Shown: one piece after another, positions 21,429 to 32,903 of the stretch | How the letters are laid out: each line of letters opens with the position of its first letter | Numbering within the stretch: the first letter of the stretch is position 1 | DNA from: Phyllostachys edulis | Taxonomy: Eukaryota; Streptophyta; Magnoliopsida; Poales; Poaceae | DNA length: 64,000 nt | Assembly: GCA_036346405.1 (NCBI GenBank) | Contig: CM070566.1 | Coordinates: 50,719,268 to 50,783,267, forward strand | Reading direction: 5' to 3' | Translations under genes and position numbers: made by a program | The notes under the pieces: generated by a model | The model's database searches: none | What the model saw: the letters and a program-made list of their open reading frames with translations, nothing else | Told to the model about the DNA's origin: nothing

Positions 21429-24320
21429 TGTGAGGACCCCTGGGTTATTTTTGTAAGACTGAGCCCTTCCCGGTCTTAGGAAAATAACTCTGGGTCTCAG
21501 GGAATTGAATTCCAATTTAACTCCATTTAAGTAAGGGGACCCGATTAAGGCCCCGATGACCATATACATACTGCTCATCTGCGGGTGCTACATGGTAGCT
21601 GGTTCCCAAACAGTCCAAGTCCACACTAAACAAGTTAAAAGGGAATTCAAAATAGTGGGTATGTGTCCCGTGTTGGCTCCCAAGATCAGCGACCAACACA
21701 CACATACCCTCATCAACGTGAATCATAGTCATACAAGGCATACAACATAATATAGCAAGTGACATACAACATTGGACTTATGTCTACAACTATTACAATA
21801 GTGGCCGACCGGCCAAATTCAAAATATTACATTAAGTAGCAGTGGAAGAAAGTAAATAAACCAAAAGGGTTCAGCAAGGAGTGCCCCATAACCCAAGGCA
21901 ACTGACTGGGAGTTAAAGAATAGCACTATTCATTAGCGTCGTCGAAATCAGCGCTAACGAATTAGTCGAGCGTTAAATCATCCTCACCTGAATAAGCAGC
22001 AACGGGTTAAGTACAAATGTACTCGCAAGTCTTACACAAAGTAAAATTATTTATGCTAGAGGATATTCGAAAGAGAGGCATTAGTGGCTTAGTTTTACAA
22101 AAAACACAACAATTTTCATTTTACACATACTAGTTTTCAATTGCCATTTTGTAAACAGATTTTAAGCAAAAAGAAAACAAGTGACATAGATATATATTGA
22201 TATACAAATAGATCAAATAAATATCAAAGTGGCAGCCCACTTTGTTAAACTAAAATGCATGAATACCCATTCATGCCGATTACCGAGTAGAAACCATGTC
22301 AATTTTAATTTGAAGTCTAACAATAATGACTCCTGAATCCAAGTGGTCATCTGTAATCGTGGACATGGCTATTCGAATAGATTTACACCCTGCAGGGGAG
22401 TACAACTTTACCCATACGACTCGACCAGCCCGTAAGCCTCCGGAAAAGGACACACTTCCTAAGGTATGCCAGCTGGGGAGATCGAGACTTAGTATTTTTC
22501 AGCAAGAAGACCCTATTGAGTTGAGTCACCTATGCGAGATGAAATCCCAACTTAGTACAAATGTGTATAGCAAATGGTAAGCGAGCACACAAGTTGTGTC
22601 GGAGGGGCTAGTGTAAGGTAGTTAGTATGTTGCTAACTCCCAACATAAGTAATAGTGCTCACCCGCACGTTATATATTACACTGGGTTCCTAAGGGACAT
22701 AGGATTTCACGGTCCCATGTCCTCACACCACCTATGGTTCACTCTATTATAAAGTAAACAAAAATATACCTCGAATGGTGAATACAATCATAAAGATAAA
22801 TCACGTTCTCTGGTAGGTTCCTCTAGTTAAATTTAGAATTCAAAATTAACGAGCATGGTGATAAAGTGGTGGAGTGCATCAAGTTTTATTTCTAGCCCTT
22901 CCCATGCATGTCGCTTCGCAAGAGGTACCTAAAAATAAATAAACAAAGAAAAAAAGCGTGAGTCTATGACTCAGCAAAGTACAAACAAGACAACAAGCCA
23001 AATCTCATAAACAAACTTTGACTTTAACACATTTAGTCATCCTCAATAATATCATAACTATTCAACTTCTAGTGCCATGCAATGCAAATGCCTCAAATGC
23101 ACATTCCTTTTCTCTTTGCATTTACCAGTAATGCGGAGTATGCATCCGTCGATGCATACTCATGCCTGTGCCTTCTAGCACAGGGACCTCAAGCCCACAC
23201 TCCACGAGTGTGCGGACCACATGCCCGTCTAATACATGACGGGGACCTCAAAATATCATTACTTGGCTACCACGTAGTCCAAGTCTCAAGGATGAATGTA
23301 TGATGCAAATGAGCCTAAACACTTAATCAATTATGAGTATATGGCATCCAGCAGCAAAATCATGAATAAAAACTCATATTTGTAAAAGATTAACAATTCA
23401 TGAAGATCATTTCACACATACTATCCACGAATTGTACTTACTTCAACCATGCGATGTATGATGACGACAAAAGGGCACTACCACTGGAATCAAACCGCCA
23501 CCTGATCATATAATAAACATACTAAGGAGACAATCTAGGAGCATACAACATTACAAAAATTAAATAACTATCAATGCTCCTAAGCGCAACCCAAACGCCG
23601 TTCCTCCTTGAACACCATTCTGTCCCAAAACAGAACAGTCACCTTACAAAATTCATATCTTCCCTTCTCATTGTACAAAAAGTGCATTTTTGGACTTTCT
23701 GGAAAGCTTAAAGAATTATCTACAATTCTCTAGTTTCTCAGGTTTCCTAATTTGATCCTTAACTATTTCTAATATTAAAATTACTGCAGATGCTAGAATC
23801 TGACAGACATTCTAGACAATAGCATTGTAAACATCATATATCGAGATCTACTCGTCCAACCAAGGTGAACCAAGATTATATGGAAATCTACTGATATTTC
23901 CCACAATTCTCTAGTTGGTCAGATTTACTAATTTGACCATTAACTATTTTTAATAAATCGATCACTATAATCTGCCAGAACCTGACAGAACCTCTGGACA
24001 ACAGCATTGTAAAAATCATATCTCGAGGCCATTCCTTTTGGCTGGAACAAGCCCGTAGTGCCGCCTCCTTCTCCTTCTATTCCGGCCATGCGCTGCCTCC
24101 GCCGCTGCACCACCTCCGAGCCATTTTGGCTCAAACCGAACCCAAAAATGAGTCGCTCTTAGCTCCCTGGTGCTCGCTGCGCCCTTCCCCGCCGTCGGCG
24201 ATCGCCGGAGCCGCCAGGAGCGCCACTGGCTCCCTTCTCCCTGGCTCGGGGGTCGCTGAGCGCGCACTGGCTCAAAGCCGTGCACGGCTCTGGCCTTTGG
24301 GCCCAATCGGGCTTTAGCCC
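21429..24320 (-). mobile_element. Minus-strand gypsy LTR, same family as the 3229 LTR
   Basis: The left edge TGTGAGGACCCCTGGG is the complement of an LTR end (GGGGTCCTCACA). Segments 21900-22050 and 22270-22740 match, inverted, the plus-strand LTR near 6300-7115, including CTATTCGAATAG at 22369-22380 and the terminal exon (21926-21987). An imperfect tandem duplication of about 180 bp lies at 23720-24020. A GC-rich block at 24020-24330 has the position expected of the promoter and leader. The right boundary and target duplication are not resolved, and 24320 is approximate. Confidence 0.65.
21926..21987 (-). other. LTR-embedded terminal exon of the acidic micro-ORF (decayed)
   Basis: On the minus strand, CTTATTCAG precedes GTGAGGATGATTTAACG. 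The exon is 62 nt, the same length as in the related LTR at 7031-7092, and also ends AATGAATAG. The frame reads GEDDLTLD, stop, FVSADFDDANE and stop, so one internal TAA disables it. A possible partner exon near 23455-23514 has a GT donor (GAA/GTAAGT) but is in another phase and is less convincing. Confidence 0.4.
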
Positions 24321-24329
24321 ATTTCGCAC

Positions 24330-25040
24330 GTTGGGCTTAGCCCAACTCTATTTCCAAGCCCATTCCAAATTCGGGCATCTACTGTTCATTACTGTACGCA
24401 GTAATTATTGCTCAGGGTAATTGCTGTGCATAGCTCAAAATCCGATTACTATTCCTAAATGCGAAAATACACAGTAAAACAGTATTACTGTTCACTAAGC
24501 GAAAACAGTGGACCTCGTTACTGTTCATCAACCATTTTTTGTATATGAATAGTAACTACTGTTCTTTATCCGACACTTTTCACCCCGAAACCCTAATGTG
24601 ACATTATATGTCATTTTTGATCGTTTCGAGCTCGTGAATCCATTTCTCTACTCTGTTCAGTCCAATTATACACCAAATAAATTCCTATCCATCGCACCAC
24701 CTTTCTTTATGTTTCTTTTTGAATTTCTTTACTTGCATGTTGTTCCCGGCTCATTCCTTGTTGAGTCGAGCTTTTTATTTGGTTTATTTTATTTTGTTTC
24801 GCGTTAGGTCACGACTTTGACGTCCAGACTCTAGAAGACGCCGGACAAGACCAGTATCTAGAAGAATTTGTGCAAGGAGGCAAGTCGCATTCCTTGATCA
24901 TTTTGAGCCTATATTTCATATATTTATATTATTACTTTCATTACTGTATTTACGCCAATTACTTTAATATTCAAATAATACTTTTGAATGCCATGATAAT
25001 AGATAAATCCTATTACCCCACATGCAAACCCACCCTGCTC
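24330..25040 (+). mobile_element. Plus-strand gypsy LTR fragment
   Basis: Sequence organised like the middle of the other long LTRs. It has repeated TACTGTTCA-type words (24380-24560), a TTTCGCGTTAG acceptor and a candidate exon at 24808-24879 ending GGAG/GCAAGT. The segment after about 25040 no longer resembles an LTR, so the downstream part with the conserved palindromes and terminal exon is missing. Confidence 0.5.
24808..24879 (+). other. LTR-embedded internal exon of the acidic micro-ORF (copy 2)
   Basis: The 72-nt candidate exon follows GCGTTAG and ends GGAG/GCAAGT, a consensus GC-type donor. In the phase shared with the other copies it reads HDFDVQTLEDAGQDQ then YLEEFVQG, which is acidic. 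Its length exceeds the 63-nt copies by exactly three codons. The partner terminal exon is missing from this truncated LTR. Confidence 0.4.
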
Positions 25041-26206
25041 TTGTAGGCCATATTCACTTTGACAAGTTTACATCATTTGTAGGCCATATTTACCTTGACA
25101 AGTTCACATAAAATGATAATTATATAATTAGCTTTGTCAAATGTGTTTATAAATCCTAAAAAGAGTATTGACAGCTCACCAATGGTTTTGGTAGAGAGTT
25201 GAGGGTGGTGTCCAGAAAGTTGGACAACCCAATAGACTTGATAAAAGTGAGTCATCAGTGAGATCATGCAAATGGACAACCACGAGTTGGTGTTGGTCCA
25301 TTTCCTCACTGGAGACAAGTAAGAACAAGAACCTTGTACCAAAGTACCAGACACAGAAATCGCTCAACCACAGGTGTGGTCATTCCTCCCTAGCTGAGTA
25401 CACTGCTCTTCCAATTGAATATCTATAGGAAAGGCGTGTGCTCTTGTGTGATAGAGCAGCGTGGAACAAGGGTGAGACAGGAGTGAGCCTGAAGGGACAC
25501 TCGCTGACCTATACAACAGTATGGATTTACCGGGTAGAAGCTAGAAAGGTTGAGCAGTGGAAACAATCTTGTTATCTCAACTCAGTCGCACGCTATCGTG
25601 TTGCGTGTATATTGCATGATAGTATGAGTTTGAGATATCTTATGGGTAAAGTTGGGCAACTCCGAAGAGTGTATAATTAAAGGTATTCGAATACGTCGTG
25701 CTTTCGGTTAAAGAAGCTGTGTTCATGGGTGATTCCAATACAAAGGCATAAGTAGAGATTTTGAGATGTTAAGTTGATAATTAAGTTTGTTGAGAAACCC
25801 CTGATGTTATATTTATTACTATTTTACTGTTAACTCAAAATACATCCACATATAGCTGATATGGTAAACCCTAACCCATTCCTTTGATAATCCTAGCATG
25901 TAATTATTTAAGATTTCCATGTGGCTTGTTGAGTATGGTTGTCATACTCATTCTTGCAATATCCGCAAAACATCTACGTACAGAGGAAACCTGGGAAAGT
26001 GTAGAGGATCTTTGTGAGCAGGATTTTGGTGGACCTACGAATGGCAACGACTACTGTTATTAGGTCTCGACCACGCTCAAGCATGTCCTCGTGTAATAAA
26101 AGCTTGATTTTTGTTGTAATCGAAAGTTTGCTTGAGATGTTGTTTACTTCGTAACTGTACTTCCTAGATGGTTGTGAAGAGTTTAACGGACTAGATTTTA
26201 GAGACG
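25041..26206. other. Unassigned region with a 33-bp tandem duplication
   Basis: Near 25040-25115 the sequence TTGTAGGCCATATT ... TTGACAAGTT occurs twice in tandem with small changes. The remainder has only short frames without recognisable similarity, and I see no gene. Confidence 0.5.
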
Positions 26207-26636
26207 TTACAAGTCCAACACGTGCGACACCCAGCTCGCGTCGAGGAGGATGTTGGACGACTTGATGTCGCGTCTGACGGCACAGGTGGTCGTGGAGCGT
26301 GTCGTTGTTCATGTACTCGTAGACGAGCAGACGCTCCTCCTCCTTTTTTCGGAACGACAGCAGGCGGCGCTCCTCCTTCTGCACGCTCCAACCAAAGAGG
26401 CGGATGATGTGCTTGTGGCGGAGGGGATAGATGATCGCGAGCTTGTTCCGGAACGCCTCCTCCGCCAGTCCCTTCATGCGCTTGATGGCCACCTCCCGCC
26501 TATTGGGAAGCCTGCCCTTGTACACCCCGCCGAAGCCGCCTTCGCCAATCTTAGTGTCATGGGCGAAGTAACTTGTCGCCGCCGCGAGCTCCGCAAAGGT
26601 GAACTCCGCTCCATCTCCATGGGGTAGGGGCACCAC
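26207..26636 (-). pseudogene. Receptor-like protein kinase fragment with internal deletion
   Basis: Read on the minus strand from 26636, the N-lobe of a plant receptor-like kinase is clear. It shows FTFAELAAATSYF, the ATP loop GEGGFGGVYKG, the lysine motif REVAIKRMKG, HKHIIRLFGW and LLVYEYMNNDTLHDHL. The sequence then jumps, in a shifted frame, to RDIKSSNILLDASW and ends at TAA (26207-26209). The segment between the hinge and the catalytic loop is deleted, the C-lobe is missing, and EERRLLSFRKKEEERLLVYE looks like a small internal duplication. It cannot encode an active kinase. The short intronless form next to another gene fragment suggests capture by a transposon. Confidence 0.85.
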
Positions 26637-26886
26637 CTCCTGAGCGACCTCTGCAGCCTCCTAGTACAGACAAGCTCTAGGCTTGAATGAAAGCTCTAGG
26701 CTTCCTTTAAAAAAGGATAACGTTTGGACCCTGACGTCTGATTGAGTAGCTAGGCTCTGCACGCTACGTGGCTTTCCTCTATCCAATCATTCAATTCTCT
26801 TATCTACTCAACTCCACTCTCGTTTCAACTAGCACCTCCATTCCCCTGTCTCCAACCAGCACATCTATTTCCTTCCCATCTTCAGC
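26637..26886. other. Spacer between two gene fragments, target of the giant element
   Basis: A pyrimidine-rich, promoter- or leader-like stretch. Before the insertion at 26887 it joined directly to the MGDG synthase-like fragment now at 42657, so it may be that fragment's 5' region. Confidence 0.45.
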
Positions 26887-26891
26887 CTCCC
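26887..26891. repeat. Target-site duplication CTCCC (left)
   Basis: CTCCC precedes the 5' LTR and is repeated exactly after the 3' LTR at 42549-42553, which defines the insertion. Confidence 0.9.
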
Positions 26892-27460
26892 TGTAACAGC
26901 CCAAATGTATAATTAGGGTTATTCAAGTATAATTATATGTGTAGAAATTAAAACTTTTTCTCACATCTTGAAAAACCCTAAAATCTCATGTGATTCTTGT
27001 CCAAGAGTTGTGTAATCTAAAAACACAAAGCTCTTGTAGACCAAAAGTTAAATTCATTTTCCAATTATCTTAAATCTTGTGCCAAACGTTTGGAAAAACA
27101 TGTTCCTTGGTCCTAAAATTGATGTGGGACCCCCCTGAAAAATATCATGAGTTATAACACTTGTTGATAATTTTTGGAGGCAAAACAATCCTTTAAACAA
27201 CCTTAATAAATTTCCTGAGAAAAATGCATTGCATAATAACCTCTGGAAATTTTATGTCAGGTTAAGCTCATTGTCAACAAGCTCCTGTAAAAATTTCATG
27301 AATTTTGGAGTTGAAATGCTATCCCAAACAATTTTGCAAAGTCTCAATTTGTTAGAAACTAAATTTAAAAGCCTACACTATTCCTTGGGCTAGCCTTATG
27401 CAAAGCTGGTCCAGCCCAACCGTGTCTGCACCCCAGCAGACCTCCCTCTCCATCTTGATC

Positions 27461-28239
27461 AGGTCGCAGCCGTTGGATTCACATCCAACAGCCACGACCT
27501 CCTCCGCGGCTAACACCGCAAAGACCTTCCCACCTCATGAGGTCATAGCCGCGGATCAAAGATCCACGGCCACGACCTCCCCGTGTGTGAAACCTCAAAG
27601 ACCTCCTCGAGTTGTTAAACCATCGCAATGAGGTCATCCCATTTGTTGAGGTCGTGGCCGTTGGATCCAATCCAACACCCACGACCTCCTCCTCAACATA
27701 CTCAACAGTCCTCCCATTTCGTGAGGTCATAGCCCTTGGATCCAAGATCCATGGCCCCGACCTCCCTCACCGTTAAACTAAACAAACCTCCCACCTAACC
27801 AAGGTCGTGGCCGTTGGATCAAATCCAACGACTCACGACCTCCCCCTGCTATCAAGCGCCACAACCTCCCCATCTTTTGTTGTGCACCGTTAGATTAAAA
27901 TCTACGGTCACGACCTCCTTTTTGTCTCATGCGCGCCAGACCTCCCCAGCGCACGTGAGGTCGTAGCCCTTAGATCTAAATCTAAAGGCCATGACCTCCC
28001 TTGTGCGTTGCGCAAGCTCAGGACCTCCCCCTCTTTGATCGGAACCCTTAGATCTAAATCTAAAGGTCCTGACCTCCCTTGCCTGTTGCGCATCGTATCA
28101 GACCTCCCCATCAGGTCAGTGCCCTTGGATTTACATCCAAAGGCTATGACCTCCCCCCTCATGTCTTTTCGATCGCGTGCGGTTAAGTCCTCACTGGAGG
28201 TCCGCACCGTTGGATGGAGATCCAACGCTTTGGACCTCC
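27461..28239. repeat. Array of ten palindromic modules, period about 78 bp (5' LTR)
   Basis: Modules start near 27461, 27540, 27648, 27723, 27801, 27879, 27957, 28037, 28113 and 28197. Each is an imperfect 40-43 bp palindrome of the form GAGGTCGTGGCCGTTGGAT, a 3-5 base centre, then ATCCAACGGCCACGACCTCC. Spacing is 75-84 bp with one gap of 108 bp. The array lies upstream of the TATA-like site, in the U3 part of the LTR. Confidence 0.9.
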
Positions 28240-28656
28240 TGTCCCTTTTCCTCACGGGCGTTTTCGCGATTAAGGAAATCGGAGGGCCACGACCTCCCCA
28301 TCCTTGATCGTGTGGCTGGGACCTCCACCCAGCCACTTAGAACATAACGGTTCAAAAATAGGATCCGATGGTTAGGACCTCTTCCAGGTCTTATCCAACG
28401 GTCACCAGGACCTCCCCTGTTCTTCTCCTTCCTTGGGCGCGCATGCGAGCTCTGAGCAGTGCATTAATGCGTGTCTGACCATGGGGTACATTATAACAGC
28501 TCTTTGCTGACCCGCATTTAATGCGTCAGCTTTCCGCCTCATGGGTCACTTCGGACTGCCACCATGTCCACTTTACGCCCCGTCCAACTGCTCGACCATG
28601 CCATGGGCCAAGCTCACCATGAGCTTAGCCAAGGCCTAAAACCTCTTTGCCCTAAG

Positions 28657-28662
28657 TATAAG
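28657..28662 (+). promoter_or_regulatory. Probable TATA box of the giant element's 5' LTR
   Basis: TATAAG within CCTAAGTATAAGAACACCCC, just after the palindromic region and before a leader of transcribed composition. The 3' LTR has the same context near 39053. Confidence 0.5.
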
Positions 28663-30495
28663 AACACCCCACGTGCCTTTATCTTTCTTTACAAGCCTTT
28701 GTTCCTTGCTCGCTCTCCTGTGCTTGTGAACTCTAAACCACCGAAACCATCCTTGGCCGCCATGGTTGGAGTTTGAAGCTCCTTGGTGGGCAAGGGTCGC
28801 TCGAGATTTCTTCTTCCTCTCCTTGCTTCCATTTGTGCCTTCCTCTGGGACCAAGACCTCACTCGTTTTGGTTTGGACATTTACAGAGGTGGACAAAGTG
28901 GAATCTGGAGCTGGAGCTTTGGCCGTGGAGCACCTTTCTTCCCCAACTCCAGTCATCACCTCCACGACCTCCCCAGCACCTTAGGACCTCCAGGTAAACC
29001 TCCTGTTAGTCCTTTAGATGCTGGCACCCGCGTGAATGCATGTTGCGGAGCTTACGTTTTGGCACACGCTTGAATGTCGCGCGGAGCTCCATTTTGCATT
29101 TTCGTATTTTAGCCGTGCGGGTCATCTCTGTCCTCTCCGGCTCGCCGGCGATTAAGGCCGTCGTCGCCGTCGAGAATGAGCCCATGGTGTGCGCAACACT
29201 ATTGCGCACACGGGGATGTCTTTGGTTGTCACCGGCGAGGTCTACATCGCCGGCGAGAACCAAATCTTTGAGCTCGGGATTTTTGCCGGACGCAACGGCA
29301 GCCCCGTTGTCGTTTTTAGGACGAAATCCTCGGCTTTGATTGCGCTAATCATTTGCTCCCATCATTGTAATCAATGGCGTGTCTTAACTGCATTTAATCC
29401 TCCCGTGTTGTGCATTTAAGACCTCCAGCGCGCGGACCTCCTCGTTGTCCCGTACGCATTTATTCATGTCCAAGCGCGTGCGCGAGTTAAGGCGCTGGGT
29501 CTGGGACGTCCAGACCTCCTCCGTGGAGATCTGGAGCGTCCAAGACCTCCCTTGCGCAATCGTAGCCGTCCTGCACCTCCCGGAGGTCTCAGCGGACGTT
29601 GAGGGCCTCATTGGGGACCTCCTCGAGGACATCCCAACCGCTGAGGACCTCCTCGATTAGATCTGGTCCGTTCCGGACCTCCTTTCTATGTTGTGGTCCG
29701 TTGGATTTCCCATCTCGACCACGACCTCCCTCACTGGCGCATGTGCGTTGCTAGGAGGTCCAGACCTCTGGACCTCTGAGCTGCAGGTGCGTTGTTCACC
29801 TGGGAGGTCTGAGCCGTTAGATCTATGATCTGTGGCTCACGACCTCCCAGATCCTTGTGAGTCTTAGAAAGGTTCGGTGAGGTCTTAATTATAAACTGAA
29901 AAAGGTAAACTTTAGAATTTCATATCTCTTTCATTTTAATTCCAAATGAGGTCATTCAAATTGTGTTAGCTCTATCTTGAACTTGTAAAATACATAACTA
30001 ATGCTCTATAGATTATTTTTGAGTGAATCCAACTTTTTTGGGTTCCTCTAATAATGAACTCACTGTGAAAATTAGTTTTGAGCATATTGCTGTTATAGAA
30101 ATGAGGACTTGTGCATTATAATTTTGTTCAAGTTCTTGTTTTTGAAAAATTATAGAAAGAGCATAATAGCTCCAAATGAGATGAGCTTAATTGTGTTATT
30201 CATCTCATGAGGTGCTGGTTTTACAGTAAAAATTTCAGCCTCACCACTTTTCTAGAAAATGTTGCCTCATAATTAAATTAGTGAATAGTGCAGTTTGGTA
30301 TTTTTAGGGCTGAGCAGAATTGTTTTGCTCATATCTTTTGCATTGAGAATCCAAATCCATTGGTTCTTGTTGCTAAATTCCCTAAAAATTACCCTCTTGC
30401 TTCTGTAGAAATTTCAAAGTATTTGGAGTTCGTTTGCTGTGCTGTCTTTGTTGTTTTTCGTCGTTCTTATCGGTGCTTTATCGCTTTTCCGTTAG

Positions 30496-31800
30496 GTTTC
30501 GACATTTGTGGTGATCCCGAGAGTGACCCCCTGCCACAATTTGAGCAACAGCAACAAGGCAAGCAGTTTGACCATTCCCACCATGTCCCATTACTTTAAA
30601 GCTTAATATATTGTTTTACTTCTATGTATGCATGCTACTTTGTGTTAAATATCGCTAGCATTCCTATAGTTGCATAATCTGTAGGAATTGTTATCCTCTA
30701 CTACCAATGAGCCTAGGTTATTCGCTGTGGTTGGAGCTCGTTGGATGAGCTCTTATCACTTAGTAGTTGCGTTTAATAACGCTTAGACATGCTTAGTTAT
30801 CGGTAGTAATGGGCGATCATCGACTTAGTCGATGGTCTTGATCACTCAAAATGATTATTACTCCTATATGTCCAGCACTTGTGCCTTGATTAATTTGTAA
30901 AATCAAAAACTGAAAATAAAGGATTGTTTTAGACTTGGGCATATTGGATGGATGGTGCGGTTTTTGGAATGTGGTAGTATGCTGAGTCATCAAGGACCGA
31001 GTTCTTGCGCCATTGATCCAAGCAATTTTATGTGCTAACCACACGAGGGCATATGGAACCCTCTTGACTAAGTACTTTGGGCGGTGCTAATTGGGGTCGC
31101 TTCGGTTGGTGTGTTTTAAAGATAAAATGTGTGTGTATGGTGTGGGAATGGAGCAATGGCGGACCGGTCAGGCCGTCTATTGTGTCCTTATCCCGTGGGT
31201 TGTCTTGGTCGAATTAGCACTTGTCCATTGGAAATGTCTCGAGGACTTAGCCGTGCCAAGCATACCAAAGGTAGTGTGCCTAAAGGAAAGGCGGTCTCAT
31301 GTGTGGGTACATTGGTACACCCTCGCAGGATAAAACTATTCAATAGCCTCGCCCTAGGTTATGGACACGCTTGGTTATTTCCGTGAGAATTAGACTACAA
31401 CATTTAATTAAAACTTGACTTGGTTGGTATGAACGGGAGTTCATGCTATTGTTGTGGTGACTAATGGGTTAGTCACTTCGAGTTGTTCTTGTTGTTGTTA
31501 TTATGTTATTATCTCGTTGTTACTTCAACAATTAAAAATGTTTTGTCAAATTGCCTTCAATCTACTATGTTATTGCAAATGAAACTTGCTTTATGCTAAA
31601 ATGAGTCCAAAGCCTCATCCACTTAAATAAAGCTTGCATGTAGCTATGTATAGTTCTCATTATCTTACACGTAAGTCTTATGGAGTACTTTATGTACTCA
31701 TCTGCCCTGGGTTGTGGCATTTTGTTGCTTTTGATGCAGGGAAGAAGGTGAGCTCCAAGAGCCTCACTTTTGCGGTATGTGTTGCGCTTTCTTGACGACT
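30496..31800 (+). other. LTR-embedded two-exon acidic micro-ORF (5' LTR of giant element)
   Basis: Exon 30496-30558 (63 nt) follows TTCCGTTAG and ends CAAG/GCAAGC. It reads FDICGDPESDPLPQFEQQQQ. The terminal exon starts at 31740 after TTTTGATGCAG. Here it has one G fewer than the 3' LTR copy, plus differences at two downstream points, so the frame is lost in this copy. Confidence 0.4.
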
Positions 31801-32150
31801 AGCTTGGTGGTGCAGTCGGTTGCCTTGTGGGCTAAAGGCACACTTGATTGGCTTTGTGTTATAGCCATCTTTATGGCACTTTTGCTTCATTGTTATCTTT
31901 TTGTAATTATTGCTATTTGGCCTAAGGGCCTCTCTTTTGTAATATCTATTCTATATTAATATTAACTTCTGGTTTGTTGCTTATGTACTATGTGTTGTAT
32001 GGAATTGATACATTCTTTTGTTGTGAGGTATGGATACTGCATTCTGGGAAGTATACATCCCTCGAGACCGGGTTTATTTGGTTGATAATACTAGGGTCAA
32101 TTGGATGACTAAGTATTATGAGCTTAATAAAACCGGGGTCTCACAAAAGT

Positions 32151-32162
32151 TGGTATCAGAGC
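32151..32162 (+). other. tRNA-iMet primer-binding site of the giant element
   Basis: TGGTATCAGAGC lies five bases after the 5' LTR terminus TCACA and is complementary to the 3' end of initiator tRNA-Met. Confidence 0.93.
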
Positions 32163-32903
32163 CGTTATGACCGTAGTAACGCAAGCTTGGTCGTCTTTAG
32201 GATATTTTGGAAAACCTATTTTCAAAGTATAAACGAGATTTGAAAGCTTAAGAAAATTCTTAGATTTTACTCCTCATCTATCTTAGCTTTCTCTTCTCAT
32301 CTCACTCTAATTTGAGTTTTAAAAGTTGTTTTCCTCTCTTCCCTTCTACAAAATAGTTGTTATCGATTAATTGGGTTTTGGATAACATATGAGAGTTCTA
32401 AATTGATGTCTTGGCTACCTTTTTGGTGAAGAATAGAAGTATTTTAAGGCAAAACTCAAATCTGAAAATTCTGGACAGCAAGCAAGCATTTTAGGGCAGC
32501 AATGCTTAAGCTAGTAAATGAGGTAGAAAATGAGAGGTTAATTCAACTAAAACTTGTGGGAATAAAAGGGTAAGATGTGATACTAGTTAGCTAAGTATCT
32601 AACATTTATTTCGCTGATTTAACCTTGCTCTTTAGTAGCATTAGTTCTCACCCTACAATCTGATTTTCATCTTCTCGAGCAATTACTCGTTCATTCCATA
32701 CGGGTTAGTTGTGTTGAGAAGTTGAGCTTTTCTTTTGGTGTTTCTTGGCTGTTTTTAGAGTCTTTTAGAAGCTTTTAAAGTTTAATTACCCGCTGCTTTG
32801 GCTTTCGTTTAGGGTGATCTCCATTCCCCTAGTCGATCGCTTTTGCTTTCTTTAAGGCTTAATTTTTCGGGTCTAGTTGTTAACCAAAAATTCATTGTAA
32901 CAG
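32163..32903 (+). other. Untranslated leader of the giant element
   Basis: AT-rich leader between the primer site and the first gag codon. No coding similarity. Confidence 0.6.

Larger units (their letters stand above)
26892..32145 (+). repeat. 5' LTR of the giant gypsy element
   Basis: Contains, in order, an AT-rich start, the palindromic GACCTCC module array (27461-28239), a TATA-like TATAAG at 28657 that probably starts the transcript, a GC-rich transcribed leader (28680-29840), a long AT-rich segment, a candidate exon (30496-30558), the degenerate palindrome CTATTCAATAG (31336) and GAGTACTTTATGTACTCA (31683). It ends TCACA. Confidence 0.95.

Noticed and set aside
23455..23514. 60-nt candidate internal exon in the 21429 minus-strand LTR (GATCAG acceptor, GAA/GTAAGT donor)
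   Set aside because: Its length is a multiple of three and FDSSGS resembles other copies, but the phase differs and the donor is GT rather than GC. Not counted among the conserved copies.
26207..26636. Active receptor-like kinase gene
   Set aside because: The segment between the hinge and the catalytic loop and the whole C-lobe are missing, and the frame changes at the deletion.
27461..28239. Possible CRISPR-like array because of regular spacing
   Set aside because: Units are imperfect palindromes within a eukaryotic LTR and vary in sequence. No cas genes are present and the host is a plant.
29006..29420. Open frames in the giant LTR (and their 3' LTR counterparts near 39401-39815)
   Set aside because: They are conserved only because the two LTRs are copies. 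Composition is leader-like and no protein family is recognised. A stretch near 29206-29320 looks protein-like, but nothing independent supports it.
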